A stretch of 64,000 bases of DNA from assembly GCF_014201875.1 (NCBI RefSeq), contig NZ_JACHFL010000015.1:62001-126000 (forward strand), in the 5' to 3' direction. The position numbers and the translations under genes are program-made. Source of the DNA: Deinococcus humi (GTDB taxonomy: Bacteria; Deinococcota; Deinococci; Deinococcales; Deinococcaceae). Within the stretch, counting starts at the first letter, position 1; the number at the start of each line of letters is the position of its first letter. Positions 1-11,383 of the stretch are shown piece by piece. Below the pieces are notes generated by a model, which searched no databases, was not told the origin of the DNA, and was given only the letters and a program-made list of their open reading frames with translations.

Positions 1-1276
<1,276 letters not shown>

Positions 1277-1277
<1 letters not shown>

Positions 1278-1624
1278 CAGGATACGTGTCTCTTTTTAGG
1301 GGAAGGGCGTTTCTGCTGGGGCGATGATGAGGGGGCCGGAGGCGGAACGTTGCTGGCCTGTGGCGGGGTGGGCTGAGTGGCAGCGCGGGGTCCGGCAAAA
1401 TGCTCAGGCACCGGATCGTACCCCCCTGGCACCAGCGGGTTGCAGCGCAGCACCCGCCAGGTGGCCAGCCAGCCCCCCCTGACCGCACCATGTCGCTCGA
1501 TGGCCTGCGCCGCGTACTCCGAGCAGGTGGGCGTGAAGCGGCACGTCGGCATCGGCTTGCGCGGCGACCACACCCGCTGGTAGTAACGAACGGCCCCCAC
1601 CAGCCCGCGTGAGGCGAGGCTCAC
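1277..1624 (-). CDS. yidD: Membrane protein insertion efficiency factor YidD
   Basis: Small membrane-associated helper of YidC insertion. The 115-residue product carries the family signature in its first 70 residues: [22 protein letters not shown] and [15 protein letters not shown], with the conserved Cys and Pro residues present. The tail after residue 80 is low-complexity Pro/Ser/Lys and probably disordered. It overlaps the rnpA stop by 4 bases and the yidC start by 1 base, which fits coupled translation in the operon. Confidence 0.93.
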
Positions 1625-2067
1625 GGGCGGTCCTTGGGTGGCGCAGGGGGAGCCGAGGTCACCCGTTCAGATACGCGCCCGGAGCGTCCGGGGTTTCCGG
1701 ACTTTCCCCCACGCTTGCCCTGAGCGGGCGCTTTGGCAATAGCGCGGGCCAGCGCGGCCTGCAGGTCAGTGAACGGCACGGTCAGCACGCCTGGATTGGG
1801 CAGCAGGATGGCGCGGCACGGCGGCAGGCCCCCCGGCAGCGTTCGCAGGGCTTCGCGCACGCGCCGACGAACGCGGTTGCGGTCCACAGCGCGTTTCAAT
1901 GTCTTCTTGGACACCACGATGCCCATAATCGCGCGCGGCTGCCACGGCTCGCCGTAACGCGGGCGGTATTCCGTCAGGCGCAGGGTGAATAGTGGATCGC
2001 GCACTGCCGCGCCGTGGTTGCGGACCTTGCGAAACTCGCGGTCCCCACGCAAAGAATCCAGCGCCAC
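1621..2067 (-). CDS. rnpA: Ribonuclease P protein component
   Basis: Protein subunit of RNase P, which matures tRNA 5' ends with the catalytic RNA. The 148-residue product shows the conserved [27 protein letters not shown] region (the RNR helix) around residues 48-75 and a Lys/Arg/Pro-rich disordered tail from about 110. The GTG at 2067 is the first usual start codon, but no Shine-Dalgarno precedes it. The same frame is open for 24 codons back to the rpmH stop at 2140-2142, so an upstream non-canonical start (for example ATC at 2118-2116, preceded by AGGA) is possible. The core fold begins near SLRGDREF, so the GTG start gives a complete domain. Confidence 0.9.
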   Translation of the reverse strand: MALDSLRGDREFRKVRNHGAAVRDPLFTLRLTEYRPRYGEPWQPRAIMGIVVSKKTLKRAVDRNRVRRRVREALRTLPGGLPPCRAILLPNPGVLTVPFTDLQAALARAIAKAPAQGKRGGKSGNPGRSGRVSERVTSAPPAPPKDRP

Positions 2068-2139
2068 CGGACGGCGGGGCCGTGCCTGCGTGGCGCTGGG
2101 CTGTTCAGGATGGACGATGGTGTCCTGCTTCCGTCGGCC

Positions 2140-2283
<144 letters not shown>

Positions 2284-2606
2284 GATCGTTCTCCTTCCAG
2301 GCGGCCCACCCGGTTGTGCCGTGGGCGCGGCCAGTTCTGCATGGGCTTGCCCGGTAAACGCAGCAAGTCCCGCCCCCGCTCGGGGGCAAACTGGAGAAGT
2401 GTAGCATGTTGGCACAAGTCGGGAAAAGGGGGGAGGCTGCCCCTCACAGCAGCACTGGTCTTTCCCTACAAGATCAGCGACAGGACAGGCATCTTGAGCT
2501 TCGGATGGGCCTGGGAAGGCAAAAGACGCGCCCGCCGCGCGCTCAGCAGTTACAATTTTCATCGTATGGACCCTCAGCGCACGCCCGATTCCTGGAACCA
2601 TGCACC
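2284..2606. other. Divergent intergenic region between rpmH and the hucR-like gene
   Basis: No gene is seen here. On the minus strand a likely rpmH promoter has a -10 TACACT at 2403-2398 and a weak -35 (TTTCCC) 17 bases upstream. The resulting leader would contain a perfect 7-bp hairpin, GCCCCCG-CT-CGGGGGC, at 2372-2387. On the plus strand an out-of-frame ATG at 2566 is ignored; I see no convincing promoter for the regulator gene. Confidence 0.5.
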
Positions 2607-3188
2607 ATGACCCCAGCGTCCACCCAGGAGCAGGACTCGCCCCTCCCCCTGTCGAAGGACACTGTGACCCTGCTTAACCGCATCGAGCAGGACTGGCAGC
2701 GCATGCGGCCCGAGCTCGACGCCACGCCCATGCTGACCGGCTTGCTGCTGGACCGGCTGGGCAACGCCTTCGCACGGCATATCGAGCAGACCTACAGCGA
2801 GGAAGGGATCAATCCGTCCAACTGGGACCTGTTGCTGACATTGCTGCGTTCCGCACCGCCGCAGGGGCTGACCCACACCGAGCTGAGCGAGCTGACCGCG
2901 ATCTCCGGACCGTCCATGACCAACCGGGTCACCCGCCTCCTGGACAAGGGACTGGTGGAGCGCGTGGTCAGCGAAAAGGACCGCCGCTCGGCGCTGGTGC
3001 GCCTGACCCCGCAGGGCCGCGAACTCGTCGAACGCCTGTTGCCCCAGCACCTGGAGCGCGAACAGCAGGCCTTGAGCGTGCTGAGCGGCGAGGAGCTGAA
3101 CGCGTTGACCGCAATCGCCAGGAAGCTGGTGGAGCATCTGGAAGGGGGATTGGCCGCAGAGGACACGAGCGCGCAGGGCGGAACCTGA
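2607..3188 (+). CDS. HucR-like MarR-family transcriptional regulator (urate-responsive type)
   Basis: Dimeric winged-helix repressor, 193 residues. It matches the D. radiodurans urate sensor HucR as I remember it. There is an extra N-terminal helix with a conserved Trp (RIEQDWQRM), then [20 protein letters not shown], a recognition-helix region [20 protein letters not shown], and a wing with [18 protein letters not shown]. The Trp, the Asp in WDLLL and the Arg of DRRS correspond to the residues described for urate binding in HucR. ATG 2607 keeps that N-terminal helix; upstream in-frame sequence is not protein-like. It lies immediately upstream of the glyoxylate operon, whose promoter carries a HucR-operator-like palindrome, so autogenous or pathway control by urate is likely (inference). 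An exact ligand cannot be read from sequence. Confidence 0.88.
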   Translation: MTPASTQEQDSPLPLSKDTVTLLNRIEQDWQRMRPELDATPMLTGLLLDRLGNAFARHIEQTYSEEGINPSNWDLLLTLLRSAPPQGLTHTELSELTAISGPSMTNRVTRLLDKGLVERVVSEKDRRSALVRLTPQGRELVERLLPQHLEREQQALSVLSGEELNALTAIARKLVEHLEGGLAAEDTSAQGGT

Positions 3189-3216
3189 GACGCTGACCCC
3201 TCAGAACAGACGAAAG

Positions 3217-3252
3217 ACGCAGCCCACCTGATGGACAGGAGGCTGCGTTTTC
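3217..3252 (+). terminator. Rho-independent terminator after hucR-like gene
   Basis: Perfect 8-bp arms ACGCAGCC (3217-3224) and GGCTGCGT (3241-3248) are followed by TTTTC. This separates the regulator transcript from the gcl promoter downstream. Confidence 0.75.
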
Positions 3253-3413
3253 GTTGCTGCCATCTACCCACTTCACGCCAGTAGACCGCCAGGATGGAAA
3301 AACCGCAAAGGCAATAGGGCAAACGATGGCTCACTTGCTGTCCCTGAATTGTCCGATAACAGGTCACAGGGATCCATATCTAAATTTTACAGAGTGAAAA
3401 TAAATTCTATATG

Positions 3414-3442
3414 TTGACAAATAGACGTCTAAGTTTTAACCT
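3414..3442 (+). promoter_or_regulatory. gcl promoter with HucR-operator-like palindrome
   Basis: A consensus -35 TTGACA (3414-3419) is spaced 17 bases from a -10 TAACCT (3437-3442). The spacer holds a perfect 10-bp palindrome, TAGACGTCTA (3422-3431). Read on the minus strand, the surrounding 18-mer (3435-3418) is AACTTAGACGTCTATTTG, which matches 13 of 18 bases of the D. radiodurans hucO operator as I recall it (TACTTAGATGTCTACCTA). Binding here would block RNA polymerase. Confidence 0.75.
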
Positions 3443-3471
3443 GATTTCACAGATTCAGAGGAGGAAAGCGG

Positions 3472-5247
<1,776 letters not shown>

Positions 5248-5358
5248 TCAGGAGGGTTGTGGGCTGGGGTCAGTGCGATTCACTGTGCTCCAGTCAGGTC
5301 CCACAGGCTCTTGAGCCCTTCGCCAGGTCACCAACCACAGCCCCTCCAAAGGAGTCTT

Positions 5359-6150
5359 ATGCCCAGATACGCTGCCAACCTGACCATGCTGTTCCAGGAA
5401 CACGACTTCCTGGACCGCTTCGACGCGGCGGGCCGGGCCGGGTTCAGGTTCATCGAGTATATGTTCCCCTACGCGTTCGAGGCTGCCGAACTGCGCGCTA
5501 GGCTAGACCGGAACGGGCAGACGCAGACGCTGTTCAACCTGCCCGCGGGCGACTGGCCCGGCGGAGACCGTGGCATCGCCGTGCAACCGGGCCGGCAGGA
5601 CGAATTTCGTGCGGGCGTGTACAGGGCGCTGGATTACGCCGAGGTGCTTTACGCGGGCGTGCAGGGGCCAAAGCTCGTTAACGTTCTTGTGGGCAAGGCC
5701 GACGCCGACGAGGCCACCACCCGCAAGACTGTCGTGAGCAACCTGCAATACGCCGCCGACAGGCTGGGAGAAGCCGGGCTGACGCTGATCGTCGAGCCCT
5801 TGAATCCCTACGACGTGCCGGGCTTCTACCTGTACGGCACGCAGAACACGCTGGATCTGCTGGACGCAGTGGGGCGCGACAACGTGAAATTGCAGTACGA
5901 CTTCTACCACATGCAGCGCGTGGAGGGCCGCCTGACCGAAACCGTGCGCGCCAACCTGGACCGCATCGCCCACATTCAGCTGGCTGACGTGCCGGGCCGT
6001 CATCAGCCGGGCACCGGGGAGATCAATTACCCCTTCCTGCTGGCCGAGTTGGATCGCCTGGGCTACGCGGGCTCCGTGGGCCTGGAATACATCCCCGAGG
6101 GACGGACGGAAGACACACTGGGCTGGCTGAAACAACTGCAGGAAGCCTGA
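5359..6150 (+). CDS. hyi: Hydroxypyruvate isomerase
   Basis: TIM-barrel enzyme of the xylose-isomerase-like family that interconverts hydroxypyruvate and tartronate semialdehyde. The 263 residues begin MPRYAANLTMLFQEHDFLDRF, typical of Hyi. Metal and acid residues lie in LIVEPLNPYDVPGF, LQYDFYHMQR, RHQPGTGEINYP and GLEYIPEGRT. ATG 5359 is chosen because AAGGAG precedes it by 5 bases; an upstream in-frame extension to 5257 does not look coding. It lies 111 bases after gcl and before glxR, as in E. coli. Confidence 0.95.
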   Translation: MPRYAANLTMLFQEHDFLDRFDAAGRAGFRFIEYMFPYAFEAAELRARLDRNGQTQTLFNLPAGDWPGGDRGIAVQPGRQDEFRAGVYRALDYAEVLYAGVQGPKLVNVLVGKADADEATTRKTVVSNLQYAADRLGEAGLTLIVEPLNPYDVPGFYLYGTQNTLDLLDAVGRDNVKLQYDFYHMQRVEGRLTETVRANLDRIAHIQLADVPGRHQPGTGEINYPFLLAELDRLGYAGSVGLEYIPEGRTEDTLGWLKQLQEA

Positions 6151-6198
6151 GTGTCTCGGACCTGCCGCCCACATTCCAATTGAATCAGGAGGCCACAC

Positions 6199-7086
6199 AT
6201 GGCACAGAAAGAAACCATCGGATTCATCGGCCTGGGCATCATGGGCAAGCCGATGGCCCTGAATCTGATCAAGGCCGGGTACGCCCTGACCGTCAACAAC
6301 CGCACCCCCGAGGTGATGGAGGAACTGGTGCAGGCGGGTGCGCGCGCGGCCCACAGCGCCCGTGAAGTGGCCGGGCAGAGCGACATCATCATCACCATGC
6401 TGCCTGATTCCCCGCAGGTGGAGGAAGTCGCGCTGGGCGAGGGCGGCGTCATCGAGGGCATCAGGCCGGGTGCGCTGTTTATCGACATGAGCAGCGTCTC
6501 CCCGAACACCTCGCGCAAGGTTCAGCAGGCCCTGTCAGCCAGGGGGGCAGACGCGCTGGACGCCCCGGTCTCTGGCGGACAGGTGGGCGCGGAAGGCGCC
6601 ACCCTGAGCATCATGGTGGGCGGCAGCGAGGAGTCTTTCAACCGCGCCAGGCCGGTATTTGAGGCCATGGGCAAGAACATCGTCCACATCGGCGGCCCCG
6701 GTGCTGGACAGGTCACCAAGATCGCCAACCAGATCGTGGTGGGCCTGACCATCCAGGCCGTCTCCGAAGCCATGACGCTGGCGAAGAAGTCCGGCGTGGA
6801 CGCGGGTAAGGTGCGCGAGGCGCTGCTGGGCGGCTTTGCCCAGAGCCGCATTCTGGACCTGCACGGGCAGCGCATGCTGGACGGCAACTTCAAGCCGGGC
6901 TTCCGCATAGGCCTGCACCGCAAGGATCTGCGTCTGGCGCTGGAAACGGGCCGTGAGGCAGGGGTGCCGCTGTTCGCCACTGGCATCGCCGCCAACATCA
7001 TGGACGCCATGATCGCGCAGGGCGACGGTGATCTGGACCACTCCGGCATGGCGAAGTTCTACGCCCAGATGAGCGGCATCGAGTAG
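6199..7086 (+). CDS. glxR: 2-hydroxy-3-oxopropionate (tartronate semialdehyde) reductase
   Basis: NAD(P)H-dependent beta-hydroxyacid dehydrogenase that reduces tartronate semialdehyde to D-glycerate. It has 295 residues, with a Rossmann motif FIGLGIMGKPMALNL at the N-terminus, the substrate-binding signature DAPVSGGQVGAEGATL around 121-136, and the catalytic Lys174 in GAGQVTKIANQ. AGGAGG lies 7 bases before the ATG. It follows gcl and hyi in the operon and feeds the glycerate kinase downstream. Confidence 0.95.
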   Translation: MAQKETIGFIGLGIMGKPMALNLIKAGYALTVNNRTPEVMEELVQAGARAAHSAREVAGQSDIIITMLPDSPQVEEVALGEGGVIEGIRPGALFIDMSSVSPNTSRKVQQALSARGADALDAPVSGGQVGAEGATLSIMVGGSEESFNRARPVFEAMGKNIVHIGGPGAGQVTKIANQIVVGLTIQAVSEAMTLAKKSGVDAGKVREALLGGFAQSRILDLHGQRMLDGNFKPGFRIGLHRKDLRLALETGREAGVPLFATGIAANIMDAMIAQGDGDLDHSGMAKFYAQMSGIE

Positions 7087-7172
7087 GGTGGCAGTCCCAC
7101 CCCAGGCGGGACGCAGCGCACGCCTTTTTGCGTCCTGCGTCCCGCTTCTTCACAGGCCCAAAGGAAGCTGCC

Positions 7173-8426
7173 ATGAACATCCGCTCACTGCTGGAACACG
7201 CGTACCGCGCGGCATTGGAGGCCGCGAGTCCGGCGCGGCTGCTGGCCCCGCACCTCGGTGGAGACAGGCCCGATTTCATCCTGGCATTCGGCAAGGCGGC
7301 GCTGCCGATGGCGCGGGCCGCCCTGGAGGCGTATCCTGGAGTGACGGCCCTGGTTATCGCTCCCCGCGGCACCGAGCATGTGGAGTTGCCAGCTTCCGCC
7401 ACGCTGATGCTGTCTAGCCACCCGGTTCCCGACGATTCCAGCGCGGCAGCGGCAGAAGCGGCGCTGGAGCGGCTGGGCGCACTGCAAGAGGGTCAGCACG
7501 CCCTGGTGCTGGTGTCCGGCGGGGGAAGTGCGCTGATGGCCGCGCCAGACGGTGTGACGCTGGAGCAGAAGGGGGCACTGACCCGTGAGCTGCTGCGCGC
7601 CGGGGCCGACATCGGCGAGATCAACACCGTTCGCAAGCACGTGTCGCGCGTCAAAGGCGGGCAGTTGGCGGCGGCCACCCGGGCAAGGGTCACGGCCCTG
7701 CTGATCTCCGACGTGGTGGGCGACGATCCCTCGGTAATCGCCAGCGGTCCCACGGTGCCGGATGCCACGACCTTTGCTCAGGCGCTGGCCGTGCTGGACC
7801 GTTACGGCATCGCTGCCCCGGCAGCTCGGCAGCATCTTCAACGGGGCGTGGACGGCCAGATTCCCGAAACGCCGGATACATTGCCACACGTCACCAACAC
7901 AGTCATCGGCTCCAATCGACACCTGCTGGAGGCGGCGCAGGCTTACATCGAGGGGCAGGGCGTGCGGGCGGTGATTCTCTCGGACAGCTTCGAGGGCGAG
8001 GCGAGCGAACTGGCAAGGGCGCACGCGGCGGTGGCCCGCAGCGTGGAGCGCTTCGGCAATCCGGTGCAAGCACCTGTGGTTCTTCTCTCGGGGGGCGAGG
8101 CCACCGTGACCCTGCGCGGCGTCGGCGTCGGCGGACGCAACCAGGAGTTCGCGCTGGCGTTGCTTCTGGCGCTGGGTGAGAACGGTTTCCATGCCCTCTC
8201 CGCCGGTTCGGACGGCGTGGATGGTTCCAGTCCAGCTGCCGGCTCTTTCCTAACCCCCGACAGCCTCCACCGGGCACGGGCGGCGGGTCTGAATGCCCGC
8301 GACTTTCTGGAGCGCAACGATTCCGGTTCCTTCTTCGCCGCGCTGAACGACGCCCTGATCACCGGCCCCAGCGGCCACAATCTCAATGACCTGCGACTGA
8401 TCGGGGTGGGGCTGCCGGAAGACTGA
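7173..8426 (+). CDS. Glycerate 2-kinase (DUF4147/MOFRL family)
   Basis: Phosphorylates D-glycerate to 2-phosphoglycerate, closing the glyoxylate route to glycolysis. The 417-residue product has the N-terminal DUF4147 domain (FILAFGKAALPMARAAL, VLVSGGGSALM, NTVRKHVSRVKGGQLA) and the C-terminal MOFRL domain (LSGGEATVTLRGVGVGGRNQE, SAGSDGVDGSSPAAGS). This is the TtuD/GckA class, unrelated to GlxK. ATG 7173 is preceded by AAGGAAGC. It is the last gene of the operon, ahead of a strong terminator. Confidence 0.93.
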   Translation: MNIRSLLEHAYRAALEAASPARLLAPHLGGDRPDFILAFGKAALPMARAALEAYPGVTALVIAPRGTEHVELPASATLMLSSHPVPDDSSAAAAEAALERLGALQEGQHALVLVSGGGSALMAAPDGVTLEQKGALTRELLRAGADIGEINTVRKHVSRVKGGQLAAATRARVTALLISDVVGDDPSVIASGPTVPDATTFAQALAVLDRYGIAAPAARQHLQRGVDGQIPETPDTLPHVTNTVIGSNRHLLEAAQAYIEGQGVRAVILSDSFEGEASELARAHAAVARSVERFGNPVQAPVVLLSGGEATVTLRGVGVGGRNQEFALALLLALGENGFHALSAGSDGVDGSSPAAGSFLTPDSLHRARAAGLNARDFLERNDSGSFFAALNDALITGPSGHNLNDLRLIGVGLPED

Positions 8427-8456
8427 ATTTCAATTGCCACTAAAAGAGCTATGATT

Positions 8457-8490
8457 CCGAATCCACTAATAGGATTCGGTCTTTTTTATT
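8457..8490 (+). terminator. Terminator of the glyoxylate operon
   Basis: Perfect 8-bp stem CCGAATCC (8457-8464) / GGATTCGG (8472-8479) with a 7-base loop, followed by TCTTTTTTATT. Confidence 0.9.
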
Positions 8491-8520
8491 ACACTCCAAT
8501 GTGGAACTTAAGCCCTTCAC

Positions 8521-8623
8521 AGACTGTATTGCGGAGTACGTCACTTTAAGAGAAAGCCACTTAGGATGCGTCATCAGAGAGAACGCAATACAGTCTCGAT
8601 GTTACATAAACGAGACGTTCTCT
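8521..8623 (+). ncRNA. Candidate structured 5' leader RNA upstream of the fasciclin gene
   Basis: An AT-richer stretch holds competing perfect inverted repeats. AGACTGTATTGCG (8521-8533) pairs with CGCAATACAGTCT (8584-8596). AGAGAAC (8578-8584) plus GTCTCG (8593-8598) pair with CGAGAC (8611-8616) plus GTTCTCT (8617-8623), leaving CGCAATACA as a bulge. The two folds share 8584-8596 and cannot both form fully, like a leader switch. It ends 55 bases before the fasciclin ATG. No T-tract follows, so a transcription terminator is not evident, and no known riboswitch family is recognised. Confidence 0.45.
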
Positions 8624-8678
8624 TTAAATTGCAGTCGGTTTTGGCAATCATGCAGTTCATTCACAGGGAGGAACAACC

Positions 8679-9158
8679 ATGAAAAAGATGCTTCTTTGCA
8701 CCACCCTTCTGTTCAGCGGCGTGGCCGTTGCTGGCGGCGGAAGTTCCATGCCTATGGGCAATACCATCGCTGCAATCGTGTCGAACGATCCCAACTTCAG
8801 CACCCTGCTGGCCGCCGTGAAGGCCGCCGGTCTGGTGGAGACCCTGAGCAGCCCCGGCCCATTTACGGTGTTCGCCCCCACCAATGCCGCGTTCGCCAAG
8901 ATCCCGCAGGCCGACCTGAATGCGCTGCTCAATGATCCGGCCCAGCTCAAGGCAGTGCTGCTGTACCACGTCGTGCCCGGCAAGGTGACCGCCTCGCAGG
9001 TGACCGGGCTGACCAGCGCCACGACAGTGAATGGAGCGGATCTCAATGTTTCCACCAACGGCGGCACGGTCATGATCAACGACGCCACGGTCACCAAGGC
9101 CGACGTCATGGCGAGCAACGGCGTGATTCACGTCATTGATACCGTCCTGATGCCCTGA
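8679..9158 (+). CDS. Secreted fasciclin (FAS1) domain protein
   Basis: Exported 159-residue protein with one FAS1 domain, a fold used in adhesion and cell-surface contacts; its specific role is unknown. A signal peptide (MKKMLLCTTLLFSGVAVAGG) precedes the mature domain. The FAS1 H1 and H2 boxes are visible as PGPFTVFAPTNAAFAKIP (about 67-84) and the C-terminal NGVIHVIDTVLMP, with the central YHVVPGKV. AGGGAGGAA lies 8 bases upstream of the ATG. It is monocistronic, between a long structured leader and its own terminator. Confidence 0.92.
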   Translation: MKKMLLCTTLLFSGVAVAGGGSSMPMGNTIAAIVSNDPNFSTLLAAVKAAGLVETLSSPGPFTVFAPTNAAFAKIPQADLNALLNDPAQLKAVLLYHVVPGKVTASQVTGLTSATTVNGADLNVSTNGGTVMINDATVTKADVMASNGVIHVIDTVLMP

Positions 9159-9174
9159 GCGTCTGTGATCACCT

Positions 9175-9206
9175 GGGGAAGAAGCTTGCGGGCCTCTTCC
9201 CCTTTT
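9175..9206 (+). terminator. Terminator after fasciclin gene
   Basis: Stem GGGGAAGA (9175-9182) / TCTTCCCC (9195-9202), then TTTT. Confidence 0.85.
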
Positions 9207-9229
9207 GTCATTCGGAGAGGGAACCTTTC

Positions 9230-10543
9230 ATGACCGCACTGAAACACCTGCTGATCTCAACCAGTCTCGCCGCGCTGGCCAGTCTGCTCACCGGCTGCGG
9301 ACCAGCCGAGGCCGAGGTGGTGACGCAAGCCCCCCCTGTCGTGGCGGCCACACCGCAACCCTCCAGACCCGCCCCTATTCTGTCACAACCGCTCAGCCAA
9401 GCCCCAGCCGCTCGGGACGCCAGCCAGCTACCGTCGACGAAACAACCGCTGACACTGGAACTGCGCTGGACCGTACCCGAGCCGCGCCTGGTGGGCGGCA
9501 GGGTGGAGCGTCCGCTGCTGAACAGGGCGACCAGCCTTACACTGCTTTCCGCTCAAATCACTCAGATCAGGGAGAGTGGCGGACTGGAGGCCATCCGGCA
9601 GGAACTGGATGGAATCTATGCTGAGATCGAGGCCCGGCAGCCGCGTGACATCCGCTTTCGCCAGATCGGCAAGGCCTGGGTCGGTGAGGCCCGTACCGGC
9701 TGGCGGGTGGAGCGCAAGGCCAGCGAGGCGGCGCTGCTGAGGGCGATCCAGGCCGGCGAAACGCGCAGCGCCCTGAACATTGCGCTGGAGGCGCCGGCCC
9801 GCAGCGTGCGCTGGGCCGCCGAGAAGGGGCTGACCCACCTGGCGAGCGGGCAGTCCAGCTTTGCGGGCAGCCCTGATTTCCGGGTGCACAACATCCGCAC
9901 CGGGGCGGGGCGGGTGCAGGGGGAGTGGGTCGCACCGGGTCAGACCTTCAGCTTCAATGCCCTGATCGGCCCGATTAGCTCGGTCACGGGGTTTCAGCCC
10001 GGCTACGTGGTGACCGGCAACACCCTGTCCACCGAGGACGGCGGCGGCATCTGCCAGGTCAGCACCACCGTCTTCCGGGCCGCCTTCAAGGCCGGGCTGC
10101 CGATCACCGAGCGCCATGAGCACTCGTATCTGGTGGGCTACTACGAGGAACCGGGCCTGGACGCCGCGGTCTACGCTCCCGGCAAGGATCTGCGCTGGAA
10201 GAACGACACCGCCGCGCCGCTGCTGGTGCAGGCCACGTGGGACCTGAAGGCCGCGACGCTGACGGTCAGCCTGTTCGGGGTGGACGATGGGCGCCGGGTC
10301 CGCGTCTCTGAACCCGTGATCAGCGCCCGCAGGCCCGCCCCCGAGCCGACATTCATGGTGGACCGCACTCTGGAGCAGGGCAAGGCCCGGCGCGTGGACA
10401 TGCCCGCCGCCGGCATGAAAGCCGTGATGACCCGTACGGTCACTTTCGCAGACGGCCAGCAGGAAAAAGAGGAGTTCGTCAGCCGTTACAAGGCCTGGGG
10501 CGGCGTGTTCGCGGTGGCCCCAGGGGATGAGCGCCTCCGGTAG
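9230..10543 (+). CDS. VanW-family lipoprotein with C-terminal G5-like domain
   Basis: Predicted cell-envelope lipoprotein of 437 residues; the biochemical role of the VanW domain is not established. The signal peptide ends in the lipobox LLTGC (Cys24). The VanW core lies at about 235-330 with FSFNALIGPISSVTGF, EDGGGICQVSTTVFRAA and the HEHSYLVGYY stretch. A short beta-rich G5-like tail (MTRTVTFADGQQEKEEFVSRY) closes the protein. GAGAGGGAA precedes the ATG. It follows the fasciclin terminator, so it probably has its own promoter. Confidence 0.88.
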   Translation: MTALKHLLISTSLAALASLLTGCGPAEAEVVTQAPPVVAATPQPSRPAPILSQPLSQAPAARDASQLPSTKQPLTLELRWTVPEPRLVGGRVERPLLNRATSLTLLSAQITQIRESGGLEAIRQELDGIYAEIEARQPRDIRFRQIGKAWVGEARTGWRVERKASEAALLRAIQAGETRSALNIALEAPARSVRWAAEKGLTHLASGQSSFAGSPDFRVHNIRTGAGRVQGEWVAPGQTFSFNALIGPISSVTGFQPGYVVTGNTLSTEDGGGICQVSTTVFRAAFKAGLPITERHEHSYLVGYYEEPGLDAAVYAPGKDLRWKNDTAAPLLVQATWDLKAATLTVSLFGVDDGRRVRVSEPVISARRPAPEPTFMVDRTLEQGKARRVDMPAAGMKAVMTRTVTFADGQQEKEEFVSRYKAWGGVFAVAPGDERLR

Positions 10544-10603
10544 GTCTGGGTGGGCTGAACCTCCTGCCGCTCTCCGGCTCCCAGCCCATGTAGCCTGAAC
10601 GGT

Positions 10604-11383
10604 GTGAGCGCGAGCCTGCCTTTACCCCATCTTCGTCCAGACTCCCTGACACCCGAAGCGGAGGAGCAGTCTCTGGGCCAGATGCCCCTGACCGTGCTGG
10701 TGGGCGTGACCGGGGTGGGCAAGAGCACGGCGCTCAATGCCTTGCAGAGCCTGGGGGGGCACAAGGTGCTGCCCAACCGCCGCGAGGTGACCGACGCCGT
10801 GATGATCTGGCCGCTGGCAGGCCGCGCCGTCACGGACCGCGAGGAACGTTTTGCCCTGACCGCGCAGTACCGCGCCGCCCACCCTGGCGGCATGGCGCAG
10901 GCCCTGGGATCGCTGCTGGCCGACACCCGTTACTGGGGACACGCACCCCTGTTCGACGGCCTGCGCGGACTGGACGAGGTCCGTTACGCTGCCCGCAATT
11001 TTCCTGGGTGGCGTTTTGTGGCTCTGGGCGCACCCGACGCTGTGCGGGTGCGTCGCCTGCTGGGCCGTTCGGACGGCTTCGATCAGGTGGCCGGAACCTT
11101 GCGGCCAGACGGCAACCTGCGGGCCGAACTGGGGAAGCTATCCGGCGTATCTGCCGTTTTCAATGCTGAGGAACTGGACGCCCTGGCCGCGCTGGAAGGG
11201 CCAGAAGCCAACGCCAGCGGGGTGCTGGCGAAGGTGCGCATTGTACTGAGCGAGCGCCGCCAGTACGATCCCGCTGCCGCCGAGGCCTTTTTGCGAACCC
11301 TGCCGCCGCAACGGGCGCTGATTCTGGACACCGTGGCCCTGACCCCGGCGCAGGTGGCGCGGGCCGTGCAGGATTGGGCATGA
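10604..11383 (+). CDS. P-loop NTPase of unknown function
   Basis: 259 residues with a clear Walker A motif, GVTGVGKST (residues 34-42), and the shape of a small kinase- or AAA-like fold; the target is unknown. The GTG start has no Shine-Dalgarno but lies 7 bases after a -10-like TAGCCT (10591-10596), fitting a leaderless mRNA. Its stop overlaps the start of the enolase-superfamily gene by an ATGA, so both are made from one transcript and may act in one pathway. Confidence 0.7.
   Translation: MSASLPLPHLRPDSLTPEAEEQSLGQMPLTVLVGVTGVGKSTALNALQSLGGHKVLPNRREVTDAVMIWPLAGRAVTDREERFALTAQYRAAHPGGMAQALGSLLADTRYWGHAPLFDGLRGLDEVRYAARNFPGWRFVALGAPDAVRVRRLLGRSDGFDQVAGTLRPDGNLRAELGKLSGVSAVFNAEELDALAALEGPEANASGVLAKVRIVLSERRQYDPAAAEAFLRTLPPQRALILDTVALTPAQVARAVQDWA

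Noticed and set aside
2566..2606. ATG at 2566 as start of the HucR-like regulator
   Set aside because: It is out of frame; the in-frame ATG at 2607 gives the expected N-terminal helix.
8521..8596. Small mobile element (MITE) bounded by the 13-bp inverted repeats
   Set aside because: No target-site duplication flanks the repeats, and the arms also pair with other leader segments.
8501..8935. 144-codon open frame running through the fasciclin leader and gene
   Set aside because: Its first third lies in the structured leader and the rest is out of frame with a clear FAS1 protein; composition is not protein-like.
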